From: an uncultured Actinomycetes bacterium
GTDB lineage: Bacteria; Actinomycetota; Actinomycetes; Mycobacteriales; Mycobacteriaceae
DNA: 23,067 nt
NCBI GenBank assembly: GCA_903911165.1
Contig: CAIWCQ010000183.1
Location: 1 to 23,067 of the forward strand
Reading direction: 5' to 3'
The notes under the pieces were generated by a model. The model was not told where the DNA came from and made no database searches. It worked only from the letters and a program-made list of their open reading frames with translations. Positions 22,763 through 23,067 of the stretch are shown here, piece by piece. Positions within the stretch are counted from its first letter, which is position 1, and the number at the start of each line of letters is the position of its first letter. A program made the position numbers and the translations under genes.

Positions 22763-23067
22763 TCAGGCCGGACCGGGAGCAGGCCCGGCGGTCGGGACGA
22801 AACCGGCACCGGGACGACTTTTGGCCGCAAGGTCGGCGAGTATCGCGTTGATCGACATGGTGATCGCCGGGGTATGCAGTGGGATGTATTTGATGATGCA
22901 GGTCGGAATCGAGTCGCTGAAAGCGCCGTGAATCATGCCGACGAGTCTGTTGTTCACCGTCACCGGGGCGCCGGAGTCGCCGGGCCGTCCGCAGACCTGG
23001 TTGACAATAGTTCCGGGTTCCTCCCCCGGTCCCCAGGTGACGCCGCACGAGTAGCCGGTCGTCCGGC
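22763..23067 (-). CDS. Trypsin-fold (S1 family) serine protease, C-terminal part
   Basis: The minus strand is open from the window end to a stop at 22763, giving about 100 C-terminal residues. It contains TTGYSCGVTWG, then NQVCGRPGDSGAPVTVNNRLVG, the catalytic-serine segment of alpha-lytic-type S1 proteases, with a probable disulfide between the two cysteines. The His and Asp of the triad and any signal peptide lie outside the window. The tail is Pro/Ala/Gly-rich and ends PTAGPAPGPA. Position after acs matches M. tuberculosis Rv3668c, described as a possible protease. It is expected to be exported or envelope-located, but that cannot be seen here. Confidence 0.9.
   Translation of the reverse strand, partial: RTTGYSCGVTWGPGEEPGTIVNQVCGRPGDSGAPVTVNNRLVGMIHGAFSDSIPTCIIKYIPLHTPAITMSINAILADLAAKSRPGAGFVPTAGPAPGPA

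Noticed and set aside
1..23067. CRISPR arrays, insertion sequences, prophage genes or a defence island
   Set aside because: No repeat-spacer pattern, transposase, integrase or phage motif was seen anywhere in the window.

Overview
This window is a chromosomal segment of a mycobacterium, most likely an environmental Mycolicibacterium-type species. The DNA is GC-rich and the gene order is largely that of the Rv3644c-Rv3668c region of Mycobacterium tuberculosis. Recognisable in that order are holB (delta'), a membrane adenylate cyclase, topA, an Rv3647c-like gene, cspA, a DUF1998 helicase, an Rv3651-like gene, the tad/flp-like cluster Rv3654c-Rv3660c, an Rv3662c-like gene, acs and an S1 serine protease. 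All family assignments come from reading motifs and from memory of mycobacterial synteny; no database search was run.

Region by region: (1) 1-3.85 kb is an accessory segment. It holds the 5' part of an unknown minus-strand gene, a complete type-1 microbial rhodopsin with its own terminator, a divergent short-chain dehydrogenase, and a Kef/CPA2-type cation:proton antiporter whose N-terminus appears frameshifted. (2) 3.9-5.2 kb: tRNA-Thr(CGU) and DNA polymerase III delta'. (3) 5.3-9.7 kb: a class III adenylate cyclase convergent with topA, with 2 bases between the stop codons. (4) 9.8-13.3 kb: a conserved hypothetical, a cold-shock gene with a perfect 17-bp terminator stem, and an MrfA-like helicase. 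(5) 13.5-14.55 kb: an Rv3651-like protein, probably on a leaderless mRNA. (6) 14.56-19.07 kb: a compact minus-strand tad cluster (tadZ-tadA-tadB-tadC-flp-tadE-Rv3654c-like) with ATGA overlaps. (7) 19.1-19.95 kb: a protein-free stretch that I read as two noncoding RNA genes. One is a 6C RNA (B11-type) on the minus strand and the other an Ms1/MTS2823-type RNA on the plus strand. The protein gene that separates them in M. tuberculosis (Rv3661) is missing. (8) 19.95-23.07 kb: an Rv3662c-like gene, acetyl-CoA synthetase, and the C-terminal part of a trypsin-fold protease.

How the genes may work together: the rhodopsin has the residues of an outward proton pump and lies 0.9 kb from a proton-coupled cation antiporter, so both act on proton motive force. 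No retinal or carotenoid gene is visible in the window. The adenylate cyclase makes cAMP, which in mycobacteria activates the acetyltransferase that silences Acs at the lysine seen here as K617. The tad cluster would assemble a Flp-like pilus or pseudopilus, but no prepilin peptidase is present. The two RNAs are a presumed growth-phase RNA polymerase-binding RNA (Ms1) and a small C-rich regulator (6C).
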